Shown piece after piece: positions 22,385 to 32,847 of a stretch of DNA of 64,000 nucleotides; positions within the stretch are counted from its first letter, which is position 1; each line of letters begins with the position of its first letter. The DNA comes from Anthoceros angustus. Lineage: Eukaryota; Streptophyta; Anthocerotopsida; Anthocerotales; Anthocerotaceae. The stretch covers positions 310,001 to 374,000 of the forward strand of contig MU008177.1 of NCBI GenBank assembly GCA_010909165.1, read 5' to 3'. Made by a program: the position numbers and the translations under genes. The notes below the pieces were generated by a model that saw nothing but the letters and a program-made list of their open reading frames with translations, ran no database searches and was not told the origin of the DNA.

Positions 22385-23366
22385 CGTCTACCACTCGGAC
22401 CGTCCGTGAACCTCCGCCTCCGGAACCAGAAGGAGGGAGGCAGGGATATCCTCCCATACCTCTCGGGGCGGCGAGGGGGTCCGCTCCAGCCGGATGGAGT
22501 CCGGAATCCCCTCCCAATCATCGTCCTCCCGGGCCCGTTTGGCCTTAGGAGGTCGGGCCTCCGTCTCTGGCGCCTTCGCCCCTTCCCGCTCCGCCTCTGG
22601 CAGGGCCGCCAACCCTTTCCGAAGCGCCCGCTCCTCTTCTCCCTCCTTTAGGAGGTTGAGGTGTCCCCACACATGAATGAGGAATGGGGACAGTGCTGAT
22701 GGAGGCGGCTTCTCACTCCGTAGCTTTCGGCCTCTTGGACGATCCAGGCGAGATGTCATCGCTTCCCCGTTTGCTTAAGGCGTGAGGAACACCAAAGATT
22801 ATCACCAAGGTGATCCACCTTGGTGAGCATGTTCAATGGACAATGACCTTAGCCCTCGCCTCCGGTGAGTCATCGGCCCGGCCGTTTGGCGGCTGCGTCC
22901 CGCGCGGCATCGCGCCTTCTACCTTCCCCCTCACCTTGAGGGGCTCCGGGACTACACCCCCAATTTCCTCCACCGGGCGGTTGTAAACCGCCTTCAGGAC
23001 CTCCACGGTCCACCTCCTTGGGTCCTCCCTCAAGCTTTTGGAGCGGACCTCCTTGTTGGCGACGGCCAGCATCTTAGCGTATTCCCTGACAAGTGTGACT
23101 GTCGAACATCCACACCGCGCTGAAGATGTCCAGATGCCACTTCTCCACCAAGTCCTCTGCCTCCTCCAGCCAGGGTCCGAAGTCGGGGTATCTCCTGGTG
23201 ACAATGTTGCGCTCCACTAGGCGCCAGGGTTCCCATACCTTCGCGGCCTTCTTGGGTCCCATCGCCGCCTTCTTCTTTGTTGGCGGTGTTGGCGGTGTTG
23301 CTCCTCTTAGCGCGTTGCTCCAACCACGAAGGTGAGCCGCGAGAAGGCTCAAGAGGTAGCGCCAAA
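22385..23366 (-). pseudogene. N-terminal half of the MGPKK-family ORF, best-preserved copy
   Basis: A start near 23265 gives MGPKKAAKVWEPWRLVERN and then a helix-rich segment to about 22833 (frames 23074-23352 and 22833-23204). This is followed by the LTKVDHLGDN block (about 22830) and by SALSPFLIHVWGHLNLLKEG with an acidic-basic linker in 22759-22388. At least two frameshifts remain. The order of blocks is the same as in the plus-strand copy at 1702-3231. I cannot name the family. It sits tail-to-tail with zinc-knuckle gag sequence, so it is probably transposon-derived. Confidence 0.5.
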
Positions 23367-23940
23367 GGCGTGGCGGAGGCGAGAGGCTGTAATCGTCACG
23401 AGGTCACAAGAGAAATGGTCTACCTCAAGTCGCGGCGTCGGGAGTAGTCGCGGAGGCGGAGGTGTCCTTCGCCGCTATCGGAGGTGCATGGCTACTTCGC
23501 CTTACGCTTACTCTGGCGCCTTGCCGTGTACTCTAACCTCGTGGCCCCGGCCTTACTCGGGCGTGAATACCTCCTATGTGACCCTGCGGATCTGAGTCTG
23601 CATGCCATCTACCTCACGTCCACGCGTGGCCGATGCATCTAAATCACGCTCCAACTTCTAAGTTACTTTACTTGGCGTACTTATCTCGTCCTGCCCCGGA
23701 GTGCGGTCCGGACTTATCCCGATCCTCCGGTGCGTGGTTCGGAGCTCCTCCGGAGTGTGCTCTGGAGTCCTTCCACCTACTCCGGAGTCCTTACCCCTGA
23801 GTGCAATCCGGAGTACAGTCCGGAGTAGTCCGGGCTTATTTCTTCCTTTCCGCCTTATTTTGCACTCCGTACCTACGAAAAAAAAAACAAAACCTAACTC
23901 ATTTCCTACCCCGGGGAGAGTCCGTGGTCCACATTTAGTC
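23367..23940. other. No supported gene; TCCGGA-rich segment
   Basis: Between 23706 and 23830 the palindrome TCCGGA occurs five times, in TCCGGAGT-like contexts. This resembles a cluster of short binding sites or a decayed subterminal region. Nothing else was recognised. Confidence 0.4.
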
Positions 23941-23949
23941 ATCTCTAAA

Positions 23950-24144
23950 ATGGAGGAAGTCAATTGCACTCAAGGACTTCCGGCTCGACTAGACATCTCG
24001 ATCGGAGTTCGACAAAATATGAGCGCTTTTGAATCTATTGGAGTTCAACAAAATATGAGCGCTTTCGGTTCTATCAGAGTTCAACAAAATATGAGCTCTT
24101 TCAGTTCTATCACAAGGCGTTCGAAGAAGAAGCCTCTAGAGTGA
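23950..24144 (+). CDS. Short ORF with three 12-residue peptide repeats, unrecognised
   Basis: A frame from ATG 23950 runs to a stop at 24142-24144. It contains a 36-bp tandem repeat (24005-24112) encoding three copies of a motif of the form I-x-V-x-Q-N-M-S-x-F-x-S. The same frame is open upstream from 23701. The period divisible by three and the conserved reading suggest it was once coding. No family is known to me, and it may be the N-terminus of a decayed element protein. Confidence 0.25.
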   Translation: MEEVNCTQGLPARLDISIGVRQNMSAFESIGVQQNMSAFGSIRVQQNMSSFSSITRRSKKKPLE

Positions 24145-24422
24145 CGATGCATGCACCATCACTTGCGCAAGTGCAAAATTTCCTGAGCTCTAGAATGTAG
24201 TTGTACTTATAAATGTCAAATTTCTGAGGTTCAAATGTTAATGCGATTGCTCTGAAGGATAGAACATTCAGGGTATGATATCGTGATGAATATTTTCTTA
24301 AACTGCACATGAGTTGATTATGATATAGAGTGTTGAGATTAAAAACAACCTTATTTTAAGAGCTTGTAAAGGGTCGTGTGCCCAAAGCTGACATGTACAT
24401 ATGGTTCCAATTTACTCTCTGG

Positions 24423-24575
24423 TTACTTCCTAATTATCTGTCTATTTGACTTCAATTTACTCTCTATTTTACTTCCTAATTAACTCTCTATTTGACTTCA
24501 ATTTACTCTCTAATTTACTTCCTAATTAACTCTCTATTTGATTCCAATTTACTCTCTAATTGATTCTAATATTTT
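24423..24575. repeat. Three-copy AT-rich tandem repeat, period 46 bp
   Basis: TTACTTCCTAATTA starts units at 24423, 24469 and 24515. Each continues with CTCTATTTGA-TTCAATTTACTCTCTA words. Confidence 0.85.
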
Positions 24576-24737
24576 CTCTATTTTTTTTTATGATATGCAA
24601 TTATAAGGGCTAGTAATCCTTGGGAGCTAATGAAGCACATGGAGGTCTTATACAGCAATATCATGCTTTTTATTGAGTCTTTGCCTATCCACAATTTGGG
24701 CTCAATTACTTCAATTACTTGTGGTCTTAGAGTAGAG

Positions 24738-24745
24738 GTTTGATG
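24738..24745. repeat. Left 8-bp target-site duplication of the hAT element
   Basis: GTTTGATG directly precedes the left terminal repeat and is repeated exactly after the right one (27808-27815). Eight bases is the standard length for hAT insertions. Confidence 0.9.
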
Positions 24746-24899
24746 CAGGGTGTCATTTTGACCGAGTACTATCTCAGTCCCCGGACCGCTTAGCTCAGCT
24801 CTCGGTCCCTGAGGCGTAGATGTCTTTTCGACCCTTGGTCACTAGATATAATAAATATTAAATAAATAATAATATAAAAATACAAATGTCTAGTATATT

Positions 24900-25690
24900 C
24901 TATCGTCGAGGCTGGTCTTTCCAAGCTTTAAAAATAGCATTCCAATCTATCTCCTTAACAGGCGGACCATTGATGGATATACTCATCAATGCATCAAGGG
25001 TCAAAATATTAAGATTAGTTCTCATGTCATTCATCACAAAGTTTTGTTTAGAAAATCCCCGCTCACATATAGCAGTACTACAAGGTACGACCAAACATAA
25101 TTCCCTAAGACGTAACATAGAGGGTGTCAGTACTACCCACTCCCGAGTTGTTGAGTATATTTTGTAAGTCGCTAACATACTCAATCCAACACAAGAAGAC
25201 TTCAAGATGGACACAATGTTAGCAACTCGACGACACACCTCATCAACTACAAAAGGGTCGACAACATTAGTATTTGCATCCAAAAAGTTAGTTCCAAACG
25301 TTTTCAACAATACCTCTAACAAACTATTAACTAACTGTATACGCTCTTCTGCATCTTTAGGATAAAATTTAGGACTGAATAGACGACAAGCATGCAACAC
25401 ACAAAGATCAGGAAACTTATTATTCACTGCATCAACAACAGCTAAAGCATATTTGTTAGCACTAGCAATGCAAGAACTTAGTTCACTTTCAGAGTAGTCA
25501 GATATTACAAAACCCTCATACACTCCATGACTTGTTTTTCAAGTTTTCAATGAAAGAGAAAAGCTTTCTACTTCACATACTCACCCTATCAATTTTATAC
25601 ATACTTTTGACCTGTTCAACAACAGAATCTATGAGGGAGACAAGGCGATGGTGCAACACATAATTATTTATGTGTATTATTTATGGGTTG
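24900..25690 (-). pseudogene. hAT transposase, C-terminal dimerisation part
   Basis: The frame 25523-24900 ends with the classical hAT C-terminal pattern: a hydrophobic L-V-V-P-C-S-T-A, then CERGFSKQNFVMNDMRTNL, then an L-x2-LMSIS-x-NGP stretch. This region mediates transposase dimerisation. Homologous sequence continues upstream to about 25690 with one in-frame stop, where the inverted segment begins. Confidence 0.85.
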
Positions 25691-26360
25691 CCAGACGAAT
25701 ACGAGTAAGGTAGCCAACATAACAAGTGCACGTCGGAAGGGATCTTGGACCCTTGGTTGAGCAATTGCAACTCTTTGATTTGGACATTAAAAAAATGAGT
25801 GGATTTGCAAGCGATGGAGCATCGATCATGATTGGCGAGAAGGCCAAGGAGATCACAATGTTGTGAAGTTTCGGAATGTGAATCGTATTTTGCTCAAACT
25901 CATTGTGTTGCTCACTTACTTGCAGAACTCAGCTGAGGATATCAAGGTTCCGACTTTGAGGTGGCGAACAAGATTGTCAAGAAATTGCACGCTTCTCTTC
26001 ATCATTCAAGTAAGAAGACTACGACTGCGTGTGCAAGTGCAATTAGAAATGCAAGTCTTAACTGAATCAGGAATTCATGATGTCCGTTGGTTGTCTAGAG
26101 GTCAAGCTATGAGTAGAATAGTTTGTTTATTACCAGCTTTACTTAAATTTGCTCAAGAGGATGAGAGCCTAAATTGGCCAAAAGCCAATAAGGGTCCAAG
26201 TAGTTCTTCTTCTTTGCAGGGGAAGACTATCTTCCAAGCTTTACTAACTACTAAGGCCTTGTTTTCATTTCACTTTTTATCAGATATTTTAGAGGTCCTT
26301 AATTCCTTGAATACTACCTTTCAACGTGATGATCTGGAGCCAGTTAGTATAGCTCTATGA
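25690..26360 (+). pseudogene. hAT transposase, central catalytic part, inverted
   Basis: On the plus strand, frames at about 25760-25865 encode GFASDGASIMIG, the region around a catalytic aspartate of hAT RNase-H-like folds. This is followed, with a frame change, by a C-V-A-H segment and then HDVRWLSRGQA (about 26070-26110) and LSDILEVLNSLNTTFQ (about 26280-26325). This order is normal for a hAT transposase, but the strand is opposite to the flanking N- and C-terminal parts. Several stops and frame changes are present. Confidence 0.8.
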
Positions 26361-27029
26361 GAACCACATGCTCCTTGCAAGCACTACTTGTAAGATACTC
26401 TGGAATGCCTTCCACTCCAATATCCCCCATGAACTCACAAAGGTCCTCGTACATATGGAAACTCAAATCCTTCTTAGTAATGAAATAAGCGAACTTCAAC
26501 AAGTTGAGAATCTCTTTATCCTTTTTGGAAAAATGCATTTCCAAACTTCGTTGCATGGTTGGTTGTTGAGCCTTGGCTTGGGCTTGCTCTATCTTCAGTG
26601 TCGCTAAATGATATGTACTCCTTGCATGGTCCTCCAATGCACTCTTCTGAAAGTTCTGACTGCCAACTTTTACCAAAGCTTGAGTCGTAGCCTTAGCTTG
26701 TCCCACTACACCATGACCATGTTTTTCACAAACAACACGAAACATTCGATTCTCTTCATTGATTCAGCGCAACTCCACCCAATGAAATGCAACCTTATAT
26801 TCTTTCTTGAAGACTCTTGGATTTTGCATCTTTTGTCTCTTTTAACTCGGTTGGCTTGTTTGGCTATTGTCGCCACTCCTTGTTTGGTCATCACGTGAGC
26901 CCCTCCAAAAAGCCCAGATGCTGAACTTTGCGAAAAATGAGCCATCTTTACCTGCAAATTTTTAAAAAACATTAATATAGCAACTGAAGAGCCAAAAAAC
27001 AAATCTTTGAAAGAGATGAGCTCAAACAA
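26344..27029 (-). pseudogene. hAT transposase, N-terminal part
   Basis: Two overlapping minus-strand frames (27029-26706 and 26745-26344) carry a C-x4-HG zinc-finger-like start, then SQNFQKSALEDHARSTYH. This is the DNA-binding end seen in hAT transposases of the ZNF862-like kind. A lysine-rich segment and an ITKKDLSFHMYEDLCEF segment follow. The frame stops at 26344, exactly where the inverted segment ends. Confidence 0.8.
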
Positions 27030-27591
27030 AAATGAACTCTAAACCTAAAGAGCTCAAAAAGAGATGAGCTCTAAAAAAGAAGAGCCCTTACCAAGAAAGA
27101 ACAACAAGAAGCAAGGAAGAAGAATAAGAAGCAAGAAAGAAGAACAACAAGCACACCACAATGAGGAGAGCAACAATTTCCAAATGCTAGTGTTATGACC
27201 TTATGTACTCTTGAAGGGTGTCTATTCATAGCATGATAGGATAAGAGTCCTATGTAAGCTTATGGTTGAGATACCATATCTTAGTCCATCTTCATCGATG
27301 AGCGTGCATATCAACAAATTATTGTATACATTAATAAGTACATTCAAAGCAAAATATTACATATTTACTTTTTATAGATGTATGAAAATAAGGTAATAAA
27401 ATCTCATAGAATAAAGGCTGTATTAATAGGCCATGGATGGTATTAGATAAATAAAGACATAGCCCATAGATCCATGGTAAGTGTCTTTATGACCATACCA
27501 ATCATAAGATAGGTCCATGTGTCTATAATAAATATAAATCTTGGATATAAAATTAAGTAATTTATTAATTTTAAACCGGACCTTTTATGAA

Positions 27592-27625
27592 CCCTCGGTC
27601 CCCGAAAAAAATAGGGGACCGAGGG
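27592..27625. repeat. Perfect 12-bp hairpin near the right end of the hAT element
   Basis: CCCTCGGTCCCC and GGGGACCGAGGG flank a 10-base A-rich loop. Related GGTCCC words lie near the left end at about 24775-24815. It may be a subterminal element or a fold-back. Confidence 0.85.
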
Positions 27626-27807
27626 TAGGGACCGGACTCCTGAAAAACCTCCGGTTCCATGTTTTTTTTAACACATGCTGGGACTGGGACCGAGCTTGGG
27701 ACGAGGTCAAAATCTCCAACGATAAAGGGTAAAAAAATTAGAACTTCTCTTCTATTTAAATCGGAAATTTTTTTGAGGAAATTAGGTTTGAAATTCCTGA
27801 CACCCTG

Positions 27808-27815
27808 GTTTGATG
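27808..27815. repeat. Right 8-bp target-site duplication of the hAT element
   Basis: GTTTGATG follows the right terminal repeat and is identical to 24738-24745. Confidence 0.9.
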
Positions 27816-28572
27816 TACTATAGCTATTGTTTAGCTAGCAAGAACAGTTGTGAAAGCACATTCACCAAGTAGATGAAAGCTCAGCACGAGTGGTGGAGTC
27901 TTTTGAAGGGTGTTTGAAGGACTGGCCGAGCGGAGGATATCCTCCCTTGGAGGCAACCCCTATCTGCCCTGACTACTTTGAGGCTGGGCGATCGTATCAT
28001 GCTAAATAAATTTATAGATATATAAACCCTTGAAAACGTATGAGAATAGTAGGGAAGAAAATATGAGATCTACAAATTTTCCTGGACCCTATTTTGTGTC
28101 GTGGGATAACAGACCGATATGTCATGACGGGCCCCCGTTCGCCTACGCATATATGAGATTTACAATTTTTCCTGGACACTTCCGCCGCAAGGGGTCCGGC
28201 AAGGTTATGCGGTTTAACAGCTTGCCCAAGCCACCTTGGATTGAGGAGCATCTCGTTTCTTTAGGTACGCAGACGGGTCAGTGCCTTCCCTGGATAAGCC
28301 TGAAAAAGGCAGGCGGGCAGGATCGGGAATGGGCGTCGGGAATCGGCGCTGGGACTCTGAGTATGTTATGTCAGCACGGGAAGCTTGTTCTGAGACTGTT
28401 GGAGCCCTGGAATCTCTGGCGCAGACGGACTCTGCTACTTCTCAGCCGTCCAAACCATGAACTCGTAGCCCCACACAACCGAATCCTTCTTCGCTGTCCA
28501 CAGATTTAGCAAAGTGTAAAACAGAGACTGAGACCAGCGCAAGCAAGCACTGGTGCCTACAGAGGGAGTGAT
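27816..28572. other. No supported gene
   Basis: A diverged direct repeat of about 30 bp (ATGAGATYTACAA-TTTTCCTGGAC) occurs at about 28061 and 28152. The open frame 28030-28509 has no recognised motif. Confidence 0.35.
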
Positions 28573-28857
28573 GGTTGAAAGAGGATTACTGGACAACGTA
28601 AAGGTGGGCAACTGCCAGGTGAACATGTTTGCAAAATGTGGCAAACTGAAAGATGCACGCCAGATTTTTGACAGCATGGTCACGTATGATGCGGTGACAT
28701 GGAGTGCCCTGAAATGTGGGTATGCAATATGTGGTGAACTGAAAGATGCACGCCTAGTTTTGATATCATGAACACAAAGAATGTGGTGACATGGATGGCC
28801 CTGATAACTGGGTATGCCGAGCAAGGGCTCAGACAAGAGGCACTTATTCTGTAGGAC
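28573..28857 (+). pseudogene. PPR gene fragment
   Basis: About one and a half PPR units are readable. VGNCQVNMFAKCGKLKDARQ leads to F-D-S-M...D-A-V-T-W-S-A-L, then after a frame change at about 28760 comes NVVTWMALITGYAEQGL, ending at a TAG at 28855-28857. This is the same P-L-S repeat type as the intact PPR genes in the window. Both ends are missing, so it is a dead fragment. Confidence 0.75.
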
Positions 28858-30190
28858 ACTTGTTCTGCATGGACAAATGAAAGCACGAGTTGCAAAGCAG
28901 AAAATGAAAACAAGGTAAGATGACGGGTTCCTGGCGTGAGCATAGCAGATCTGCCTCCAGGTCCCCTTGCAGCGTGTTCCTGTTGCGCTCAAGTTCCATG
29001 AGCTCGTCCCCATGGCGAAGTGCAGCCGTTCGCAGCTTGGCGTTGTCCTCCTCCAACCTTCACAGCTCCGCAGCGACAGCCGCATCCCGTGCCTCCCTCT
29101 CCTGCAATAGCGCAGCCTGCTCTCTCTTCCTCACGCTCTCCTCCCCCCTCTCCACCAGCTGCACCACGGCCACGGCGCTGGAGCGGAGGGCATCAAGGTC
29201 CTCCAGCTTCGTCCCCCGCCCCCGCCGCTCTCTTGCAATGCTTCCAGTTGTTCCGTCGTCGTTTTTCCGTTGCTGCAGACACAGCATTTCTGCACACGGC
29301 AAGCACCAACATCAATGCCGTTGTCTCTCCTCCAGCCCGTTTGGCAGAAGAAAGGAAGGTAGCTCTAAATTACCTGCGCGTGCGAATGTCCACCACCTCA
29401 TTCCCATCCGCCACCTCATTCCGCCTTCCTAGTTTGGCCCGCTCGCTCTGCGGCCGGCTGAGCTCACGCTCGTCGAGCTCGTTGCGGCGCAATTGAAACT
29501 CGTCCTTAGCCTGCTTCCTCCTCGACATGGCGTCCGCATACCTGGCCGCATCACCCGATGCGGCCTTCGCCTCGATTTTCTGGCGAAGGACGTAAGTGTC
29601 ATCTCGGTGAACCACAGCATTCCTTTCTGCTACACGAGCCTCTCCACGAGCTCCTCCTCGAACCACGCAGCCAAGTCTCACCGGCTGCGTCTACGCTCTC
29701 TGTGCTCGTCTTTCAAAAGGTGAAGCTGGTCCACAGCTCTCTTTTTGCACAATGTCACCTCCTCCAACCGAGCCGACCAAATCGGGTGCTCGGCGACCTG
29801 CAATTCCCTCTCTCGTCTGGCCAAGCCCCTCAGTTCGGTCTCCCCCACCCACAGGATTGCTTTCCGTTTCTCGAAACTCTTCTCCACCTTCAGGTCCGTC
29901 AGCAGCCTGTCCTCCACCTTGCCCGCCATTCCTCGACACCCGCAATGCAAACCCCACTATCCTCACAAGCAACGCATGGCAAGGGAAGCAAGGCAAGGCG
30001 GCAAGAGCCATTAAGGCCACGAGTACGGCCTTAATGACGATGACAGCCTTCCAAGTTTCATCTACAGGAAGACGCTGCCGGAGTTCATGCTCAAGACTCT
30101 GTCCAACCGTGCGTGAGAGAGAGAGCATGAACACGCCTGCCCAAAATTTAGCCAGATCTCTACAGACACCCTGCAGATCACATAACATGT
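28844..30190 (-). CDS. Possible multi-exon coiled-coil membrane protein, unrecognised
   Basis: Minus-strand frames show coding-like, strongly helical sequence in order. A segment at 30190-29970 carries a hydrophobic stretch of about 30 residues (VIVIKAVLVALMALAALPC). A charged coiled coil starts MAGKVEDRLLTDLKVEKSF (29927-29680), with a possible donor CCG|gtgaga at its end. A K/R/E-rich block lies at 29630-29390, another coiled coil at 29240-29060, and its continuation EDNAKLRTAALRHGDELMEL at 29056-28920. I cannot place all exon borders, and one join needs a frame change near 29060. It may be a real gene or a decayed one. I do not recognise the family. Confidence 0.3.
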
Positions 30191-30729
30191 AAAAGCATCC
30201 GGGCATTGAAGCAGGGAAGGCAGGCACACGACCAGGTTCAGGAAAGGGGCTGGCTGGTAGACAAGAATGCCAAGTGTGGGAGCTTACGGGAGCCCGCACG
30301 GTGTTTGACGAGTCAGCTCGAAGAGATGTGGCGACTTGGACTAGGCAGAGAAGCGCTCTCTGTGTTAGAAAGCACGCAGCAGGAGGGCATGGCTCCAGTT
30401 TACAGTAAATCCGTTGACAGATTTCTAGAGCGTTTGAGTAACCTGTCTGGATACAGTCTATTTCTGCTAGGCTCCCCTTCCGCTCGCCTTGCTACTCTCC
30501 CTGGACACAGAGCGAGTAATAAGGACCCCGTCGTAAATCAGTTCAGGGCTTCACAATTCTGATAGGTGGTCGTCATGACAGCAAGATGTACACTCTCGGC
30601 AGCGTGACCCACACAGTCGGGAAATTCTCACCAGAGCCGGTTTCAGGTGCCGCGCTTGGCCGTCTGGAGCAGTGCATTGCTGGCTCTGTTGTGTTTGAAA
30701 GGTGCAACAGACATGGAGGGGTTATATGA

Positions 30730-31460
30730 TCACTATAGAAAAAACTTGCGAGCATCCCTGAGTCTAGCCAGTCATTCTCGAACTTCTGCAAAATTCAGCA
30801 CCTAATTCTGCAAATGCGGAAGAACTGTTACCCTCCGATTGCAAACATGGAACGCAGGTGCCTCAGGCAAGATCACAAGAGCAAATCTCACCATTTCGTC
30901 GCTGCTCACGTCGTTGAAATTGGTAGAAGTCGAGACTCGTGCTGTTTCCCCCGCTTTCTTCTGTTTCTTGGCGGCCCTTTCAAGTACAGCAGGAGACGAC
31001 ACAGCACCCCCTTGTAAACCGCTGTCTGCGTCGGCACCGTTCTTCTCCCGCCTTTATTCACAACCAGAGTCCAACCATCTGCAGCAGCAGCAGCCTCCCT
31101 CTCCGCTGTAGCCTGCAAGTCACCGTCACTGAGTAAGCAAAAAGAACCAGCTCTGCATCTCCTACAGCACATAGAAATTAATGGAGCATGGAGAGGAAGC
31201 AGAGAAATTCACTTGTTCTTCACGGGCATCATATTGCAAACATGAATTCGTCAATTTCCTCCTGCAAGGTTTGTGGATCAGGGCTCTTGACGTAATTCTC
31301 AGCCAGCCACTCTGCGAGGACGAGAAACATTGGTCATTCCAAACCTAAACCAGCCAAAATCCAACGTCGTCTGCTCAAAGCCTTACTCTCCATGCCCGTC
31401 GGAGCCTCATTCTTGACTGCCCTAATCACCACCATGCCTAATCTCTGACGGCTGCACGGC
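30730..31460 (-). pseudogene. RRP7-like (rRNA processing) pseudogene
   Basis: Pieces in the order expected for the C-terminal half of RRP7, a small-subunit processome factor, are visible on the minus strand. They are GMEKWLAENYVKSPDPQTLQ across a GT-AG join (about 31390/31320), EEIDEFMFA (about 31240), YDAREEQ in another frame (one extra A), DGWTLVVNKGGRRT (about 31080), a PAVLERAAKKQKK block in another frame (one G short in a run near 31010), DFYQFQRREQRRN in a third frame (about 30920), and KFEN then LARLRDARKF in shifted frames near the end (about 30775-30740). At least four frameshifts make this non-functional. The N-terminal RNA-binding half is absent. Adjacent intact genes argue against bad sequence as the cause. 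Confidence 0.6.
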
Positions 31461-32379
31461 AGCGTCAGTGGACGCCATCTCCTTCCTTCGGACCATAGCG
31501 GGGTAAGCGTTCACGCTCCAAGTACATATATTCTAATGAAGTACAGTGAAGTTGTATTCCCGGTCTGCCTAGCCTTGCCTGCCGGATGCAGGGTCAGGAT
31601 ACTGGGCTCTGCATTGGGGCTGCCGAGGAATGGGGGTTGAGGAGGAGGCCGGGCTGGCTGCCGACCTGAAGCTCCTGCCAGACCACGAGCAGGAAGGAAT
31701 TTGATGTATCGTAGGGCCAGATTGACGGGCCGAATTGCCGGTCGTCGAACATCCGAATGGTGAGAGGCCACATCCAGGAAGAGGCAGGTCACGAAAAAGC
31801 TTCGACTGATCTACACCGAGTGCAGTGCAGGGAGCATGACCGCAGCCGGGAGCAGCGCGAGCGGTCCAACACGAGCCAAATCCAAAATCATGCGGGAGAA
31901 GACACGGAAGGAGGTGGAGGATGCTCATAGGCCTGCAGGTTTAGCGCTCTGGATCCCTTCCTGTTCTGCGAAGGGGATCCGGGAGGCGAGACAAGGGCAT
32001 TAATGTGGATGTTTGTCGTGTGCAGAATTCGCGAACCCGCAAGGCGCAGCGCGGGCGGGGGCCACTGGGTACCGGTGCAGAGAGCATGCCAGTCTGCCTT
32101 TCACAAGCCAGGAACACCGTCATCTCACCTTGTTTTCATTTCCTGTTATGCAACTCATGCATGGTTCTGCACAGAGACCGGACCATTACTTTCCCTACTT
32201 GCAGAGTCCCCATCACTGGATCGATGTTCTTCAAGCTGCTGCACTATTGGTCCTGACCTGAAGCTAGACAGCGGAGAGCAAGCCCCAGTGATACCGCAAA
32301 TAGTGCATACATATACTGGGGTAGCCCTGAATTCCATGGATGGGCTGCTGGAAGACGTAGATATAGCTATCGGAAACTT
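31461..32379. other. No supported gene
   Basis: Minus- and plus-strand frames here are GC-rich and carry no family pattern. Fragments such as the word HLTLFSF/ISPCFHFLLCNSC recur here (about 32110-32160) and near 28880-28920, which indicates a short duplicated segment in both places. Confidence 0.3.
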
Positions 32380-32847
32380 TCAGTCATAGGTCAAGCTTGG
32401 ATCATCCTTTGTGACTATTGCGAAACCCTGGAAATTGCAGGCTACGCCCTCCTGACCCAGTGCTTGATCATAGCTGTTGAAGGTGAAGGAGGCCGCACCA
32501 TCCATGCCCAGGCTTAAGTCATAACTGGACCCTCCATCTGATAGGACTGTACAATCTCCACAGTGAGAGCACGCATAATCGACGTTGCCTTGTGCACAGC
32601 AGACATTATGGGGTCCATCTTCCAGAACGCACCACTTCTTATCCAGGGACTTCACATGAGCACTAACAGGAGGAACGTTCAAGCCTCGGCCTGATAAGTC
32701 AAGCGAGTATTTCGCCTGTCCAGCGTAGTCAAAAATACCCCAGTATCTTTCGAAGTTGCCATCCAAAGTACTCTTTGGATCTTCGTCAAGAAGTCCGAAA
32801 AGGTCGACACGCTGATCCTTCCACAACTGTACAGTATGTATGTACAT
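32380..32847 (-). pseudogene. 3' part of a GH17 beta-1,3-glucanase with CBM43/X8 domain
   Basis: The 155-codon frame carries the end of a GH17 barrel: DLFGLLDEDPKST...FERYWGIFDYAG, equivalent to the usual ALFDEDxKPGP...ERNFGLFYPDG. A cysteine-rich CBM43/X8 carbohydrate-binding domain follows, with WCVLEDG, VDYACSHCGDC, FNSYDQ and the C-terminal C-x-F-x-G-x-A-x-IVT-x-DPS pattern. The catalytic barrel that should precede it is not found upstream on the minus strand (32848-33505), so this is a 5'-truncated fragment or a last exon whose others are missing. Intact members act on callose in the cell wall or at plasmodesmata. Confidence 0.7.

Larger units (their letters stand above)
24746..27807 (-). 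mobile_element. hAT DNA transposon with internally inverted transposase
   Basis: The element is 3062 bp long. It starts CAGGGTGTCA (24746-24755) and ends TGACACCCTG (27798-27807), a perfect 10-bp terminal inverted repeat of the hAT CAGGG type, flanked by identical 8-bp duplications GTTTGATG. N- and C-terminal transposase pieces are on the minus strand, but the central piece (about 25690-26355) is on the plus strand. An inversion inside the element has therefore destroyed the gene. The ends and target duplications are still exact, so insertion is fairly recent or the ends are conserved. It could move only with transposase supplied by another copy. Confidence 0.9.

Noticed and set aside
29752-30192. 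Plus-strand frames over the coiled-coil region
   Set aside because: They are complements of a helix-rich minus-strand coding-like region and give proline/serine-rich translations.
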